Shown: piece after piece, positions 1 to 10,849 of the stretch
Numbering within the stretch: the first letter of the stretch is position 1
Layout: the number at the start of each line of letters is the position of its first letter
Assembly (NCBI GenBank): GCA_003255025.1
Contig: QANY01005049.1
Coordinates: 175,749-239,748, forward strand
Direction of reading: 5' to 3'
DNA: 64,000 bases
Source of the DNA: Datisca glomerata
Taxonomy: Eukaryota; Streptophyta; Magnoliopsida; Cucurbitales; Datiscaceae
The notes under the pieces: model-generated
Databases searched by the model: none
Told to the model about the DNA's origin: nothing
Seen by the model: the letters and a program-made list of their open reading frames with translations, nothing else
Program-made: the position numbers and the translations under genes

Positions 1-1149
1 GAAGAATTAATTCGTATATTCCATACCTTTTTCCAACCATACTTGAATTCTTTATACCTCATAGCTACCTTGCTTAACATAACAGAGTACAACAGAATTC
101 CCAAACTGAAAACTAACAATTTCTAACTGAAATCTAACAATTCTAACACCTGGAACAGCTTGCTTGATATTTGACACGTTGTCTAGGAGATGAGTTGGGG
201 CACCTTTTTTACGACTGGGCCTGTTACTTGGGCTCAAAGTCGTAACAGTGATAATTCAGAATTTTTAAAATTGGTTTGAGCTTCTTTGAACCTTAGATGA
301 GTCTTGGGCCCGTTTTCATGATAATTTATCACTAGATGATCCTATTAGTTGATAGTTTTTATAAATCTCATTAGTTGATAGATTTTATAAAACCTATTAG
401 TTGATAGTTTTTATGTATTACTATACTATGGATTGAAACAATATTACTGATTGATCAACGTATTTTAGATGGAAATAGTATTTGGATTGATCACTATATA
501 TTTAAGGGTTAATATCATTGAACTCACATGTACTTTGTCCTAAAATCAACTTACCGCCTAAACTTTATCATGTTTCCTATTGGCCTTTCAATTTTCTCTA
601 TCCAACAACTTACCCCCCACTAAGTCAATTTCTTTTGCGTAAACTCCGTTTAATTGATCACGTGCATTGCACGTGTTGATTGAATACCCATTTTACCCTC
701 TAAAAAAATACCCTCTTCTCCCTGCCTCATGAAGAACCCCTCCCCTCCTCCCTTTTCCATCGCGAAACCCTTCTCCCTCCCTCACCAAAAAATCCAACTT
801 ATAGTTTTATCTATTATATATATATATATAGATAATGGATCGATCAAAATATTTTGGTTTTGGAATAGTTGTGTTATTTTTAGAAATGGATTATGGATTG
901 AATACTCATTATGAATATGTTTAAGGAACTTTTGGAATGATTTTTTTACTGCTGATGATGACTATGACTACCTGTTCAAGGTGGTTTCTAGGCATTTTCA
1001 ACTTTCAACTTTTTGCTTTTCCACTCTTTATATTTATGTGATTTATAGTTTTAGGTCAAGGAAATGAGAGAGAAAGGTTTTAATGCTAATGGAGAGCATA
1101 ATAAAGGAGATGAGGAATGGAGGCATTTCGATGGAGGATATGGAGAATG
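1..1149. other. AT-rich intergenic stretch, no gene seen
   Basis: No open frame here looks like a protein family I know. The stretch holds a short minisatellite (342-414), a TA microsatellite near 817-830 and a 17-nt palindrome at 659-675 (CACGTGCATTGCACGTG). The palindrome contains two G-box cores and could bind bZIP or bHLH factors, but nothing nearby suggests a promoter. It is probably old transposon-derived DNA. Confidence 0.5.
342..414. repeat. Short tandem repeat, three units of about 27 bp
   Basis: The motif ATTAGTTGATAG followed by a T/A-rich tail occurs three times in a row with small differences. I see no coding or structural role. Confidence 0.7.
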
Positions 1150-1440
1150 GACACAGATAGTCTCCTGTTTGAGAAAACATGAGACGATTATGTTAGTTTA
1201 ATCTTAGGCCTACAACTTCACCTAATTCATCTAAGAGCTTGAAAATTGACACGTGTCAAAAATGAGAAAAAGTAAAAAAAGTAAATGTACCTTCTCCCCT
1301 CCAATTTTTCTCTCAACTCCATCTTTCTCAATCTCTCCCTCCAATTTTTTTCTTCCAATTTATTCATCTCCTTCAATCTTTCCCAATCTTTTCTTTGTCG
1401 AGGGATGTCTATTTTTTTCTATCAGATTTTTCTTATCTAA
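1150..1440 (+). repeat. Left arm of a long inverted repeat around Copia-A
   Basis: This stretch, from GACACAGATAGTCTCC onwards, matches the reverse complement of about 11690-11965. Shared blocks include TCTCCTGTTT, TTTAATCTT, CTACAA-TTCACCTAA-TCAT, GCTTGAAAATTG and CTTCTCCCCTC. The arms start at their outer ends and run inward, as long terminal inverted repeats would. The arm also holds the palindrome TGACACGTGTCA (1247-1258). I did not recognise the family. Confidence 0.65.
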
Positions 1441-1464
1441 ATAAGAAAGCGTCAGGCTATTTTT

Positions 1465-1927
1465 TGTTATGTTTATTTTGTTGTGCAAACCTTGGGTCTC
1501 TTGGGCTTGATTTGCCTAGACCATTCTATTTTTTTATTTTATTTTTCAAATATCTTCAAGAGGTGTCTTCATGGAGGTGTCTTTGTTGAAGTACCATATT
1601 GGTAGTTTCAACTACTACTTGTGACTGTTCTAGACATTCACAAGTCCAACCTTTGTGATTATTTAGACAGTCACAATCGCTTCTATATGAAACATTTTCG
1701 TGGGTATCATTAAAGGGGGGATTTTTATTTAGCAAAAAAAAACCTGACACACAACCATTTCCTGGTTAGCTAAAGGGATATAGTATTGTTGTGCTCCTTC
1801 CTGACTCCACAAGACCGTTGTATGTTGAAGACAGACGTCCTAGACTGTGAGCACCATCTGGAGGGATGTTATTGTTTTAGCCCATTGCACAACCTGCAAG
1901 CCTCGGTCTATGTTTTATGTGTAATCT
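1465..1927 (+). repeat. 5' LTR of Copia-A, shortened
   Basis: It matches the 3' LTR (10120-10849) over blocks such as CTTGGGCTTGATTTGCC, ATCTTCAAGAGGTGTCTTCA and GAAGACAGACGTCCTAGACT. It lacks about 100 bp near the start and breaks off after GTGTAATCT, so its end and the tRNA primer site are missing. It has two palindromic units near 1621-1675 where the 3' LTR has five. Confidence 0.85.
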
Positions 1928-1970
1928 AAAACAGTGACGTTTTTCATTTCAATCTTGTGAAACTGTTGTG

Positions 1971-2830
1971 ATGGCAAGTCCAAGTAATGTTAGCACTGCC
2001 TTTGTTTCTGCTGTGACCTCCTTTAAGCCATCAAGAAAAACTAGAAAAGTTTGATGGCAATAACTTTAAAAGATGGCAACAGAAAATACTATTCTATCTT
2101 ACAACGTTGAACCTTGTCAAATTTCTGAATGAGGAGTCTCATGTCTTAAATGAAGGGAAGAAATGTAGAACTGTGATTGCTGTTGTTGATGCATGGAAAC
2201 ATGCATATTTTCTTTTTCAAAACTATATCCTCAAAGGATTGGATAATTACATGTATAATGTCTATAGTCCAATCAAATCTATAAAGGAATTATGAGAATC
2301 CTTGGATAAGAAGTATATGATAGAAGATGCAGGAACTAAAAAGTTCATTGTTTCATATTTTGTAGAATATAAGATGAAAGATTTTGTATCTGTGATGAGT
2401 CAACTTCAAGAGTTGTAGATCCTTATCCATGATATTCATGCAGAAGGTATGGCGATAATTGAATCATTTTAAGTTGCTGCTATAATTGAAAAACTTCCAC
2501 CTTCTTCGAAAGAATTCAAGAACTACCTTAAGCATCAAAGGAAGGAAATGAAATTAGAGGACTTAGTTGTGAAGTTGAGGATTGAGGAGGATAACAAGAT
2601 GAATGAGAAAGCCACTGACATGTCTTTTGATGCAAAGGCGAATGTGGTGGAGGAAAACATACCCAATCAAAAACCTGTTACAAAGAACAAATGAAAGAAA
2701 TAGTTTTCTCCAAAAGGAAAGATCTTCAAGAAGATTAAGGGAAATTATTATGCCTGTGGGAAACCAAGACACAGAGTCGTGGAATGTTGCAAAAGAAAAG
2801 CGGTGGGACGGAAGCCTAATGCACAAGTAA
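1971..2830 (+). pseudogene. gag: Copia-A gag, broken
   Basis: The capsid protein starts at ATG 1971 (MASPSNVSTAF). It includes the plant copia gag signature FDGNNFKRWQQK near 2050 and, downstream, [12 protein letters not shown], then LKHQRKEMKLEDLVVKLRIEE. The nucleic-acid-binding zinc knuckle near 2745-2790 reads YYACGKPRHRVVEC, so the first cysteine of C-x2-C-x4-H-x4-C has become tyrosine. There is a frameshift just before FDGNN and stops near 2295, 2418 and 2472, so no capsid could be made. Confidence 0.85.
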
Positions 2831-3530
2831 ATGTGAAAGAAATAGATGATAACTTTTCAACAGTAGTTACTAAAGTGAATCTTGTCAGTAACACTTCATA
2901 TATGTGTTGTCCAGAACATGCTTACAGACTATAAGAAGGATGAAGATGGTTTATGGGCAACTCATCTACCTCTGTAATACATGGCAAGGGCAATGTGCTG
3001 CTTAAGTTTACATTTGGAAAGGTTCTAACTTTAAATGATATGCTTCATGTTCCTGAGATTATGAAGAATTTAATTTTTGGTTCTTTGTTGATTAAGAAAG
3101 GTTTTAAGATTGTATTTGAGTCCGACAAATGTGTCGTGACTAAAAGGGTGTGTTTGTAGGAAAAAGGATACCTAGGTGATGGTTTGTTTAAGATGAATGT
3201 TTATGTTGACTTTAATAATAATAATAATGCTTATGCTGCTTATATGGTTGAGTTATTTAATGTTTGGCATGGTAGATTAGATCATGTGAATTATAGAGCT
3301 TTAAAAAGATTGGTAAAAATAGGATCGTTGCCTAGCATTAGTTTTGATCATATGTATAAGTGTGAAACATGTGTTGAGGCTAAATTTTTCAGACCAATTT
3401 TTCATTCTATTGATAACTAGAAAAACATAGCCTTTAGAATTGATTCATTCTGACATTTGTTACTTAAAAATGATACAATCTAGAGGTGGTAAGAAATACT
3501 TTATAACTTTCATTGATGATTGAACTAGAA
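2831..3530 (+). pseudogene. pol: Copia-A protease and N-terminal integrase, broken
   Basis: The protease region is degraded: no DSGAS-type catalytic motif is visible, but the following block LNDMLHVPEIMKNLIFGSLL (near 3027) is standard. The integrase zinc-binding domain is clear at 3260-3400: WHGRLDHVN, then CETCVEAKF, giving the H-H-C-C ligands. The catalytic core begins with GGKKYFITFIDD near 3487 and stops at the insert boundary near 3530. Confidence 0.8.
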
Positions 3531-5275
3531 ATAATTCAAGAAGTTGATTTTCATATCCTTCTAATGAGATATAATCCACCATGTATTTGGCTTCCAACTG
3601 ACACAATATAATTTCCAAAATTATCTGTTATGCATAATCTGCCTTCATGAATAACCTTCATGAAAATTATTATAATTTTTATTTGGGAGTTCTGAATCGA
3701 GTTCGTAACTTCTGATTGAAAGCTCTAAATTGAATTTCATAAAATTCTCCATTAAGTAAACTTCTATATCTTTCTGATGATATAAGATTCACCGTATAGT
3801 TGACTTCCAATAAATACAATTTAATTTCTAAGTTGATCATTCTGTATAATCTGCTTTTGCTCAAGAGCTCCAAATCAAGTTTAGAAAAATTCTTCAAGTA
3901 GACATTCATATCTTTCTAATGATATATTATTTTCTATGTTATACTATCTAAATTGATACAGTCTAAAATTTAAATTTGAAAAGCTTTTATATGTTCTTTC
4001 CTGAACAACACCAACGAAAACTACCATAACTTTTGATCGGGAGCTTCAAATTAATTTCTGTAAAATTTCTCATTCAGTAGATTTCATATCTTTCCATTGA
4101 TATTCAACATGTTGTTGGCCCCTAGTAAATACATTTTAATTTTCGAATTTATGATTCTGCATAATCTATTTTTCTGAATGACCTTCATGAAAGTTGTCAT
4201 AACTTTTTCTCTGGAGCTCTGAATTGAGTCCTGCAAAATTCTTCTAGAAGTACCATATCTTTTCAATGGTATATAGTTTTTCATATAATATTGTCTAAAA
4301 CAAAGCAGTTTAACATGAATAGCCTTACGTTTCTGAGCAATATGTACAATAATTACCATAACTTTTGATCGAAAGCTCCGAATTGATTTTCATAAAATTC
4401 TACAAAAAGTACACTTCCATATATTTTCGATGATATAGGATTTGTCCTGTAATTTACTTCCAGATTTTTCCATTTTCATTTTCGTTTCCTTTCCCATTTT
4501 CATTTTCCGTTCCCGAAGTGGGTGTCGTACCCGTTTTCCTTTTCCATTGTCATGACAATAATGTTTCCGTTGTCAAGACATTTCTTTCCCGTTGTCTAGA
4601 TAATTTCATCCGCCATCAAGATAATTTTGTTCCCGCTGTCAAGACAATTCTGCTCCCGCTGTCAAGACAATTCTGCTCCCGCTGTCAAGATAATTTTGTT
4701 CCCGCTGTCAAGACAATTTGTTCCCGTTGTCGACACAATTTCGATTCCCGTTGTCAAGACAATTATGTTCCACAATCAAATTGCAACGTCTTTGTTCCTA
4801 TAGTGACGGCCTATTCATTTCCGTTCACATTGTTTATTCATCCTTATTTTCTCTGCACTTTTTTGTACATAGAGAAAAAAAGAGAAAAATCCTAAAAAAT
4901 ACATCGATAATTTTTTTTGTTTATCATGAATTTTGTATCAGTTCACAAAGTTTAACTATTGACTAATCAACATAGAATGCGTCATGCTTTACACATCGAA
5001 AGTCTTTCGAATAAGATGATTTATCAAAATATTCATGATAGATGATTTAAATATGACAAACGTAATTTCTATAATCACATCAAAGCATGATAAATTTTAA
5101 ACGATGGAAGGCTAATTGATTATGCCCCACACAATTAATGTAGAATAAATTTCTAGTAATTATTTAATATACTTGCAATCATCAAATTTTCCTTTGAACA
5201 GATAATATATGCATTTAAAGGTAAAATAATTTAAAAATAAATACTTAACTCACAATTTGATGTCTTGCTTTTATT
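3531..5275. other. Unrelated segment inside the Copia-A integrase core
   Basis: Integrase sequence stops after FIDD-TR and resumes near 5275 with the helix leading to VYKNEVENQLEKK. About 20 conserved residues between these points are missing, so this is an insertion with loss of target sequence, or a replacement. The left half (3550-4470) repeats a diverged unit of roughly 240-300 bp built around CATAACTTTTGATCG-GAGCTC, ATAAAATTCT and TCATATCTTT. Such text is common in LTRs of plant gypsy elements, so a worn solo LTR is my guess. The rest holds a minisatellite (4549-4778) and AT-rich DNA. I found no clean target duplication. Confidence 0.55.
4549..4778. repeat. Minisatellite, about ten units of 22-24 bp
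   Basis: The unit reads about GTCAAGACAATTTTG followed by TTCCCGCT and is repeated about ten times with length and base changes. The middle units (near 4638-4710) are nearly identical, which suggests recent slippage or unequal exchange. An open frame crosses it only because the units carry few stops. Confidence 0.85.
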
Positions 5276-5830
5276 TGACGTTTATGGTCTATAAGAATGA
5301 AGTTGAGAATCAATTAGAAAAGAAAATCAAATTTTGAGAAGTGATAGAGGTGGAGAATATGAGTCTCAAAACTTAGCTGATTTTTGTGCCCAACATGGCA
5401 TTATCCATCAAGTAATAACACCTTACACTCGTCAACAAAATGGAGTGACTGAGAGGAAGAACAGAACTTTGAAAGAGATGATGGTAGCCATGCAAATTAG
5501 CTCTGGAGTACAACAAAGATTGTGGGGGAAGCTTTGCTTTTGGCAAACTATATTCTTAATAGAATACCCCATAAAAGAACTAACAAGACCCCGTACGAGT
5601 TATGGAAAGGAAGATTACTGCCATATAAATTCTTAAAAGTGTGGGCTGTCTAGCAAAGGTGGTTGTTCCAACTCCAAAAAGAACAAGGTTAGGGCCAAAG
5701 ACTATAGACTGCATCTTTATCGGATATGCACATAATAGCAGTGCATTTTATTTTCTTGTGCATAAATCTGATAACAGTGAGGTGCATACTAACACTATCA
5801 TTGAGTCACATGATGCTGTATTTTTTTAGG
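5276..5830 (+). pseudogene. pol: Copia-A integrase core and C-terminal part, broken
   Basis: The DDE core resumes with LRSDRGGEYESQNLADFC (near 5335), which holds the second catalytic Asp. PYTRQQNGVTERKNRTL follows, with the catalytic Glu. GCLAKVVVPTPKRTRLGPKT and IFIGYAHNSSAFYFLV are the usual C-terminal GPF-like block. A stop at 5636 and a stop just after VFF near 5828 break the frame. Confidence 0.85.
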
Positions 5831-7022
5831 ATACATTTCCATGTAACTCCTCCCATAAGTCTAGTACGGTGATTGTATCTACTAGTGGGAAATATGAGTC
5901 CTTAAATGATAAGAGTGATGAAGAAGATGAGCTTGGATGCAATAAGAGAGCAAGAACTGAAAAATCATTTGGTCCAGATTTTTTGACGTACATGCTTGAG
6001 AATGAGCCTCAAACTTTTAAGGAGGCCATGTCTGCACCGGAAGCTCCCTTTTGGAAGGAAGTAGTCGATAGTGAACATACTTAGAAATTGGTAGATCTTC
6101 CATCAGGTAACAAACAAATATGTTGCAAATGGATTTTCAAGAGAAAATTGAAAGCGGATGGTTCCATTGATAAGTATAAGGCCAGACTAGTAGTTGAAGG
6201 TTACAAACAAAAAGAAGGTCTAGATTACTTTGATACATATTTGCCAGTATCAAGAATAACTTCAATTCGAATTTAAATAGTGATTGCAGCATTGCATAAG
6301 CTAGAGGTACATCAAATGGATGTAAAAATATCATTCTTGAATGGTGAAATAGAAGAAGAAATTTATATGGAACAACCAGAAGGGTTTGTAGTGTCTTGAT
6401 ATGAAAAGAAGGTATGTATAAACTTGTTAAGTCATTATTGGACTTAAACAAGCTCCCAAGCAGTGGCACGGGAAGCTTGATAAAGTTATGATTTTTAATG
6501 GATTCAAAAGCAATAAGTGTGACAAGTGTGTCTACATGAAGAGTTTGGATGAGGCATATGCTATAGTATGTTTATATGTGGATGATATGCTAATAATAGG
6601 ATCTAACTTTTTGACAATCAAGTCGACAGAGAAAATGTTGACCAAAAATTTTAATATAAAAGATTTGGGCAGAGTTGATGTTATACTTAGCATCAAGGTC
6701 TCGAGAACTCAAAACAAACTCATATTATCACAATCTCATTACATAAAAAATATGCTAAAGAGATTTGGTCAATATGAATGTAAATTTTCTCCAACACCAT
6801 ATGATGCCAAATCTACATTGAAAAAGAATGTTGGAGAGAGTGTCTCGCAATTAGAGTACTCACAAAGGTTGTCTCATGTATATATATAACCAATTGTACG
6901 AGACCAAACATTGCATATTTTGTCAATCGATTAAGTTAGTATACATGTAACCCAGGAATTGATCATTAGAATGCTTTGCTCAGAGTCTTGAGATACTTGA
7001 GGTACACTTTAAACTATGGGTA
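5831..7022 (+). pseudogene. pol: Copia-A reverse transcriptase, broken
   Basis: The RT entry block runs from FKEAMSAPEAPFWKEVVDSE (6018) through ICCKWIFKRKLKADGSIDKY and KARLVVEGYKQKEGLDY. The palm motif LEVHQMDVK-FLNGEIEEEIYMEQP follows near 6300, and the catalytic YVDDM lies near 6578, so both Asp of YVDD are intact. Stops at 6084, 6276, 6399 and 6889 and at least one frameshift kill it. Confidence 0.85.
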
Positions 7023-7379
7023 CATTATACCTTGTATCGTGCTATAATTGAAGGTTATAGTGATGCAAATTGGATATCAGATTCTGAGGAATCAAAGTCC
7101 ACGAGTGGATATGTTCTTACACTTGGTGAAGGTGCAGTGTCTTGGAAATCCTCTAAACAAACTTGCATAGCTCGATCAACTATGGAGTTAGAGTTCATTG
7201 CTTTAGATAAAGTAGGAGAAGAAGCTGAATGGATAAGAAATTTTCTAGAGTATATTCCTATATGGCCGAAACCAATGGCAGCCATATGTATACACTGTGA
7301 TTGCGAAGCTGCAATAGCTAAGGCACACTATAAGGAATATAATGGTAAGTCACATCATATACGTCGACGACATAATATC

Positions 7380-9358
7380 TGTCGCAACGTGCACGCGACG
7401 CGGAGTGGCGATTAAAAAAATCATTTTTGCAGGAAAAAGAAATTTGGAGTCGCCACCAATCATTTTAGGGTATGATTGGTTGCCCAATTTTAAGATGAAA
7501 ATTTTGGTTTACGAAAACTCAAAGTTGGTTTGGGAGTTGTTTGTGCGTGAGGAAGGTATTAACACCCCACAACACCCACTATAAAATGGTTATAAAATTT
7601 AATCAATTCTATCCAATTTTTTAGTTTAAGGAAAATGTTAAAGAAATTCATTTTTGAATGTCCCATTTGGTGCATTTTGTATTATAAAAATGAACAAAAT
7701 AAATGACCTTTAATGAGTGGTTCAAAAACCATTGAAAAATTATTTTTTTGTATTCTTATATCTTTTTAAATCAAAGCATTATTAGAGAAAAATTTGTTTA
7801 GTGAAAATTAAATAAAGGAAGAAATAAAATTTAAATGTAATTGTAAAAAAATATAATCAACACATACATGAACATTAACTCTAATAATAAGAGAATAATG
7901 CAAGAATCACATTATAAGCATGGTGATATAAAAATGCTAAATAAATAAATATTGTAAAGAAAATAAATGTTAATAATTACAACAAAAATGAAGTAAAAGA
8001 ATAGAGATAAAGTTATAGGATGTCAAATTATAGAAAATATAAAATATTGAGATTATATAAAACATGCATAAAAAAATAATACATGCAAGCATAAAGTAAA
8101 AAACAGCACTATGTAATAAATGAAAGAAAAAGAAAAAAAAGAAATTTAAACAAAAAAAATTAAGGAAAAGTCACGGTATACCGTGGCTTTTCCAGCTGCA
8201 ACAGAGGAAAGCTTCATCTCTTGCAAATGTTGCAACAAATGAGATTTTCCTCTATTGCATGCAACATAGGAAAATCTCCTCTGTTTTTTACTTTTTTTAT
8301 AATATAATATATTATGATATAATAAGAATAATATTATTAAATAAATAAATAAATGATAAAAAAATTGAAAGAAAAATGATGAAAAACAAAAGATTTTTTT
8401 TACATAAATATGCCCATTTTTTATTTTTGACTATTTAGTCTTCTAATTATTATTTTTCCTTTCTTCCCTTATTAGTCATTGCTAATCAAATAGAAAAGGG
8501 GGATGATCATGGATGATAATTAGTTCAAAAAAGTGTCACAAAAATGATGAACATAATTTTTTAAAAAGAAAAGACTTGTAGGAAAATTAAAAATTTCAAA
8601 ACTTAGATATTTGCATAATCTTGTAGAGATGTTTTACTCTCTATTTTATGCATTGTTATGTGTGAGAAATTATCCTATTTTATGCTCAAGTGTACACTTT
8701 CAACCCATTAAAGAGTTGATTCACATTGAGTTAATTTTTCCACTCTTCAAAAGTTTTATCTTCATCCTCATTAATTGAGTTGCTGACAAAGACATCTCGT
8801 TATCCAACTTGTAAAGAAATCATTAATGCATGAAATTAAAGGGTTAAGATTTAAAGTATGAGAAATGATAAAGAATGAACAATCAACTTATGTATGGAAA
8901 AAAGATACAAAAGATATCAACTACATGAATATGTAGAAGAAAGATGAACAAGATATATTATGAGCAAATGTACAAGACAATTAAGTTACCTTAAGAAAAA
9001 GAATGGAAGAAGATGAAAATAATAGAAGTGTAGAACCTCTTTCTCTCTCTAAAATCACCTCTCTTTCTCACTCCAATCCCTCTCTTTCTCACTCTAAAAA
9101 AATGGCTTCCTTTTCTCACCCTCCAAAGACACCCATCTCAAGTGAAGACCTCATCCCTATATATAGGCAAAATTATGGTTTGTCTTTTTTACTTTGTCTT
9201 TTTTTTCACTTTTTACTTTTTTAGTTCTTTGACCACTTTTCTTATTTTAGTATTGGACTAGTTTTCAAATTATACATATAGTCTTGGACTATTATATGAG
9301 CCAAAATATAAAGTATGTATGTTTAATGTATTAGACCAGATAAAATGCGGTATCTACA
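7380..9358 (+). mobile_element. Solo LTR of Tat/Ogre type, 1979 bp
   Basis: It begins TGTCGCAACGTGCACG and ends GCGGTATCTACA, so it has TG...CA ends. ATATC lies on both sides (7375-7379, 9359-9363), a 5-bp target duplication. The opening with GGAGTCGCCACCAATC about 70 bp in is the hallmark of LTRs of large Tat/Ogre gypsy elements, as I recall the family. No gag, pol or primer site lies inside, so it is a solo LTR left by recombination. A TATA box (9158-9165) marks the likely U3/R border. Near 8167-8191 a near-perfect hairpin is centred on CACGGTATACCGTG. Confidence 0.85.
9158..9165 (+). promoter_or_regulatory. TATA box of the solo LTR
   Basis: TATATATA lies about 195 bp before the end of the LTR, after a CT-rich run with several TCTCT blocks. 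This is where an LTR promoter would start transcription, and initiation near 9190 would read into Copia-A RNase H. Confidence 0.45.
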
Positions 9359-9513
9359 ATATCGTTAAACAATTGCTCTCTACAGGAGTTATTTCTGTTG
9401 ACTTTGTGAGAACTAAAGAAAACCTGGTGGATTTTCTCACCAAAGGATTGTCTAGAGAGCAAGTAAATAAAATGTCGAGAGGGATGGGGCTAAGGCCTTT
9501 ATCAACGCGTTAG

Positions 9514-10119
9514 CTCAATGGAAACATAACTAGCAATTGGAGAACCGATGGACTAGGTTCAATAGGAAAACTAAATCACCAAAAGCACTTAAGGGGAAAT
9601 TATCTCCTACTCATTCCTAAGACATAGTAGATGGTGCCTATTCTTATCAAGAGTATGATGTCATACTCCTACTCGTTCCTAAGACATAGTAGATGATGCA
9701 TATAGAGGATATAAAGGTTAAGAATAGCTTTTAATGAGACTTATAGCATGTAACGAGTAGGAGTATGACATCATACTCTTGATAAGTGGTCACCTATGTG
9801 AGTGAGAAGTGTGGCCGTTTCTATGAGATTTAATAAGGTTAATTCTCTGTAGCACTCATTAAATCAGGATTTGTTCATGGCCAAAAGGAACACAACCGCT
9901 AGAACAAAATGTGTTAAGTAGTGAGCTGTGTAACTTCTATTGTTAAGGATTACATCAATGGTTAATGAGTTCAAGACATAAAATTCATTTATCAACCAAG
10001 TAATCCCAATAGTCTTTTACTAAGGATGGTTCAAAGCTAAAAGCTACCATTCCCGATGCGGTATCATTTCTGTTGTGCTCAGATGAAATTATTTTTTGGT
10101 TGTCCGTTCATGTGGGGAA
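9514..10119 (+). other. Copia-A 3' noncoding region before the LTR
   Basis: No coding frame follows the pol stop. The stretch holds a 35-bp perfect inverted repeat (9643-9677 with 9752-9786) and a 34-bp direct repeat of CTCCTACTC-TTCCTAAGACATAG (near 9604 and 9667). It ends with a purine-rich run TGTGGGGAA (10111-10119) directly before the LTR, which would be the plus-strand primer. Confidence 0.7.
9643..9786. repeat. Perfect 35-bp inverted repeat with a 74-bp loop
   Basis: The left arm (9643-9677) begins CTTATCAAGAGTATGATG and the right arm (9752-9786) is its exact reverse complement. The arms have no mismatch although the coding region of the element is full of damage. The RNA would form a strong stem just upstream of the 3' LTR. 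Confidence 0.9.
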
Positions 10120-10849
10120 TGTTATATTATTTTCTTGTGAATGGACATATGTTGGTTAGTAGCTTAGTGATAAAGGTTTTGTGTAAAATCTTGAGGTCAT
10201 GGGTTCAAACCCAAGCTTTGACATAATATATTTAAGGGTCTTTGTTGGAGCTTGGGCTTGATTTGCCTAAAAGATCTATTTTTTTATTTCATTTTTTAGA
10301 TATCTTCAAGAGGTGTCTTCATGGAGGTGCTTTTGTAGAGGTACCATATTGACCGTTTTAACTGCTACTTGTGACTGTTCTGGACAGTGACAAGTCCAAT
10401 CTTTGTGACTGTTAAGACAGTCACAAGTCCAATCTTTGTGACTGTTAAGACAGTGACAAGTCCAATCTTTGTGACTGTTAAGACAGTCACAAGTCCAATC
10501 TTTGTGACTGTTAAGACAGTCACAATTGCTTCTATATGAAGCAATTTCGTGGGCATCATTAAAGGGGGGAATTTTCATTTAGTAAAAAAAATCTGAGACA
10601 CAAACATTTTTCTGGTTCGCTAAAGGGAGACATCGTTGTGCTACTTACTACCTCCACAAGGCTGTTATATCTTGAAGACAGACGTCCTAGACTGTGAGCA
10701 CCATCTGCATGGGTGTTATTATGTTAGCCCATTGCACAACCTGCAAGCCTCGGTCTAAGTTTTCTGTGTAATCTTATTTTTCTGTATTCTGTAAATTTCG
10801 GTGTAATACATTGTTATTATTAATAAAGTACGTCATTCATTTTCTTACA
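10120..10849 (+). repeat. 3' LTR of Copia-A
   Basis: It starts TGTTATATTATTTTC directly after the purine tract and is best ended at CA 10849. It shares its main body with 1465-1927. A polyadenylation-like AATAAA lies near 10822. It contains an array of five palindromic units (10371-10523). The outer end is supported only by a TTTTT flank, so it could be off by some bases. Confidence 0.8.
10371..10523. repeat. Array of five palindromic 33-bp units in the 3' LTR
   Basis: Each unit is a stem GTGACTGT-TAAG-ACAGTCAC plus a 13-bp linker AAGTCCAATCTTT. Some units have GTGAC in the right arm. The 5' LTR has only two such units, so the array grew in one LTR after insertion, or shrank in the other. 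This is not a CRISPR array: the linkers are identical, not unique. Confidence 0.9.

Larger units (their letters stand above)
7023..9513 (+). pseudogene. pol: Copia-A RNase H, split by a solo LTR
   Basis: The RNase H domain starts with [20 protein letters not shown] (catalytic Asp in SDANW). It continues through [19 protein letters not shown], where the second acidic residue sits, and [10 protein letters not shown]. It breaks inside the HHIRRRHN block near 7379 and resumes at 9359-9363 with IVKQLLSTGVISVDFV and NLVDFLTKGLSREQV, ending at the stop at 9513. Taking out 7380-9358 and one copy of ATATC restores the frame across the junction. Confidence 0.9.
1465..10849 (+). mobile_element. Copia-A: decayed Ty1/copia retrotransposon with nested insertions
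   Basis: The order is 5' LTR, gag, protease, integrase, reverse transcriptase, RNase H, 3' LTR, which is the copia order. Both LTRs begin TGTTAT and share long blocks. The element could end CA at 10849, and TTTTT flanks it on both sides (1460-1464, 10850-10854), but so simple a duplication is weak proof. All reading frames carry stops and frameshifts, so the copy is dead. Two foreign segments split it: about 3530-5275 in the integrase core and 7380-9358 in RNase H. The gag and RNase H style suggest the Tork side of the family, which I infer only loosely. Confidence 0.85.

Noticed and set aside
4518..4895. 125-residue frame with DNFVPAVKT repeats
   Set aside because: It is the translation of a minisatellite whose units vary in length (22-24 bp), so the frame is not kept and no family matches.
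10371..10523. CRISPR-like array (palindromic repeats at regular spacing)
   Set aside because: The spacers are identical, it lies in a plant LTR, and only two units exist in the other LTR.
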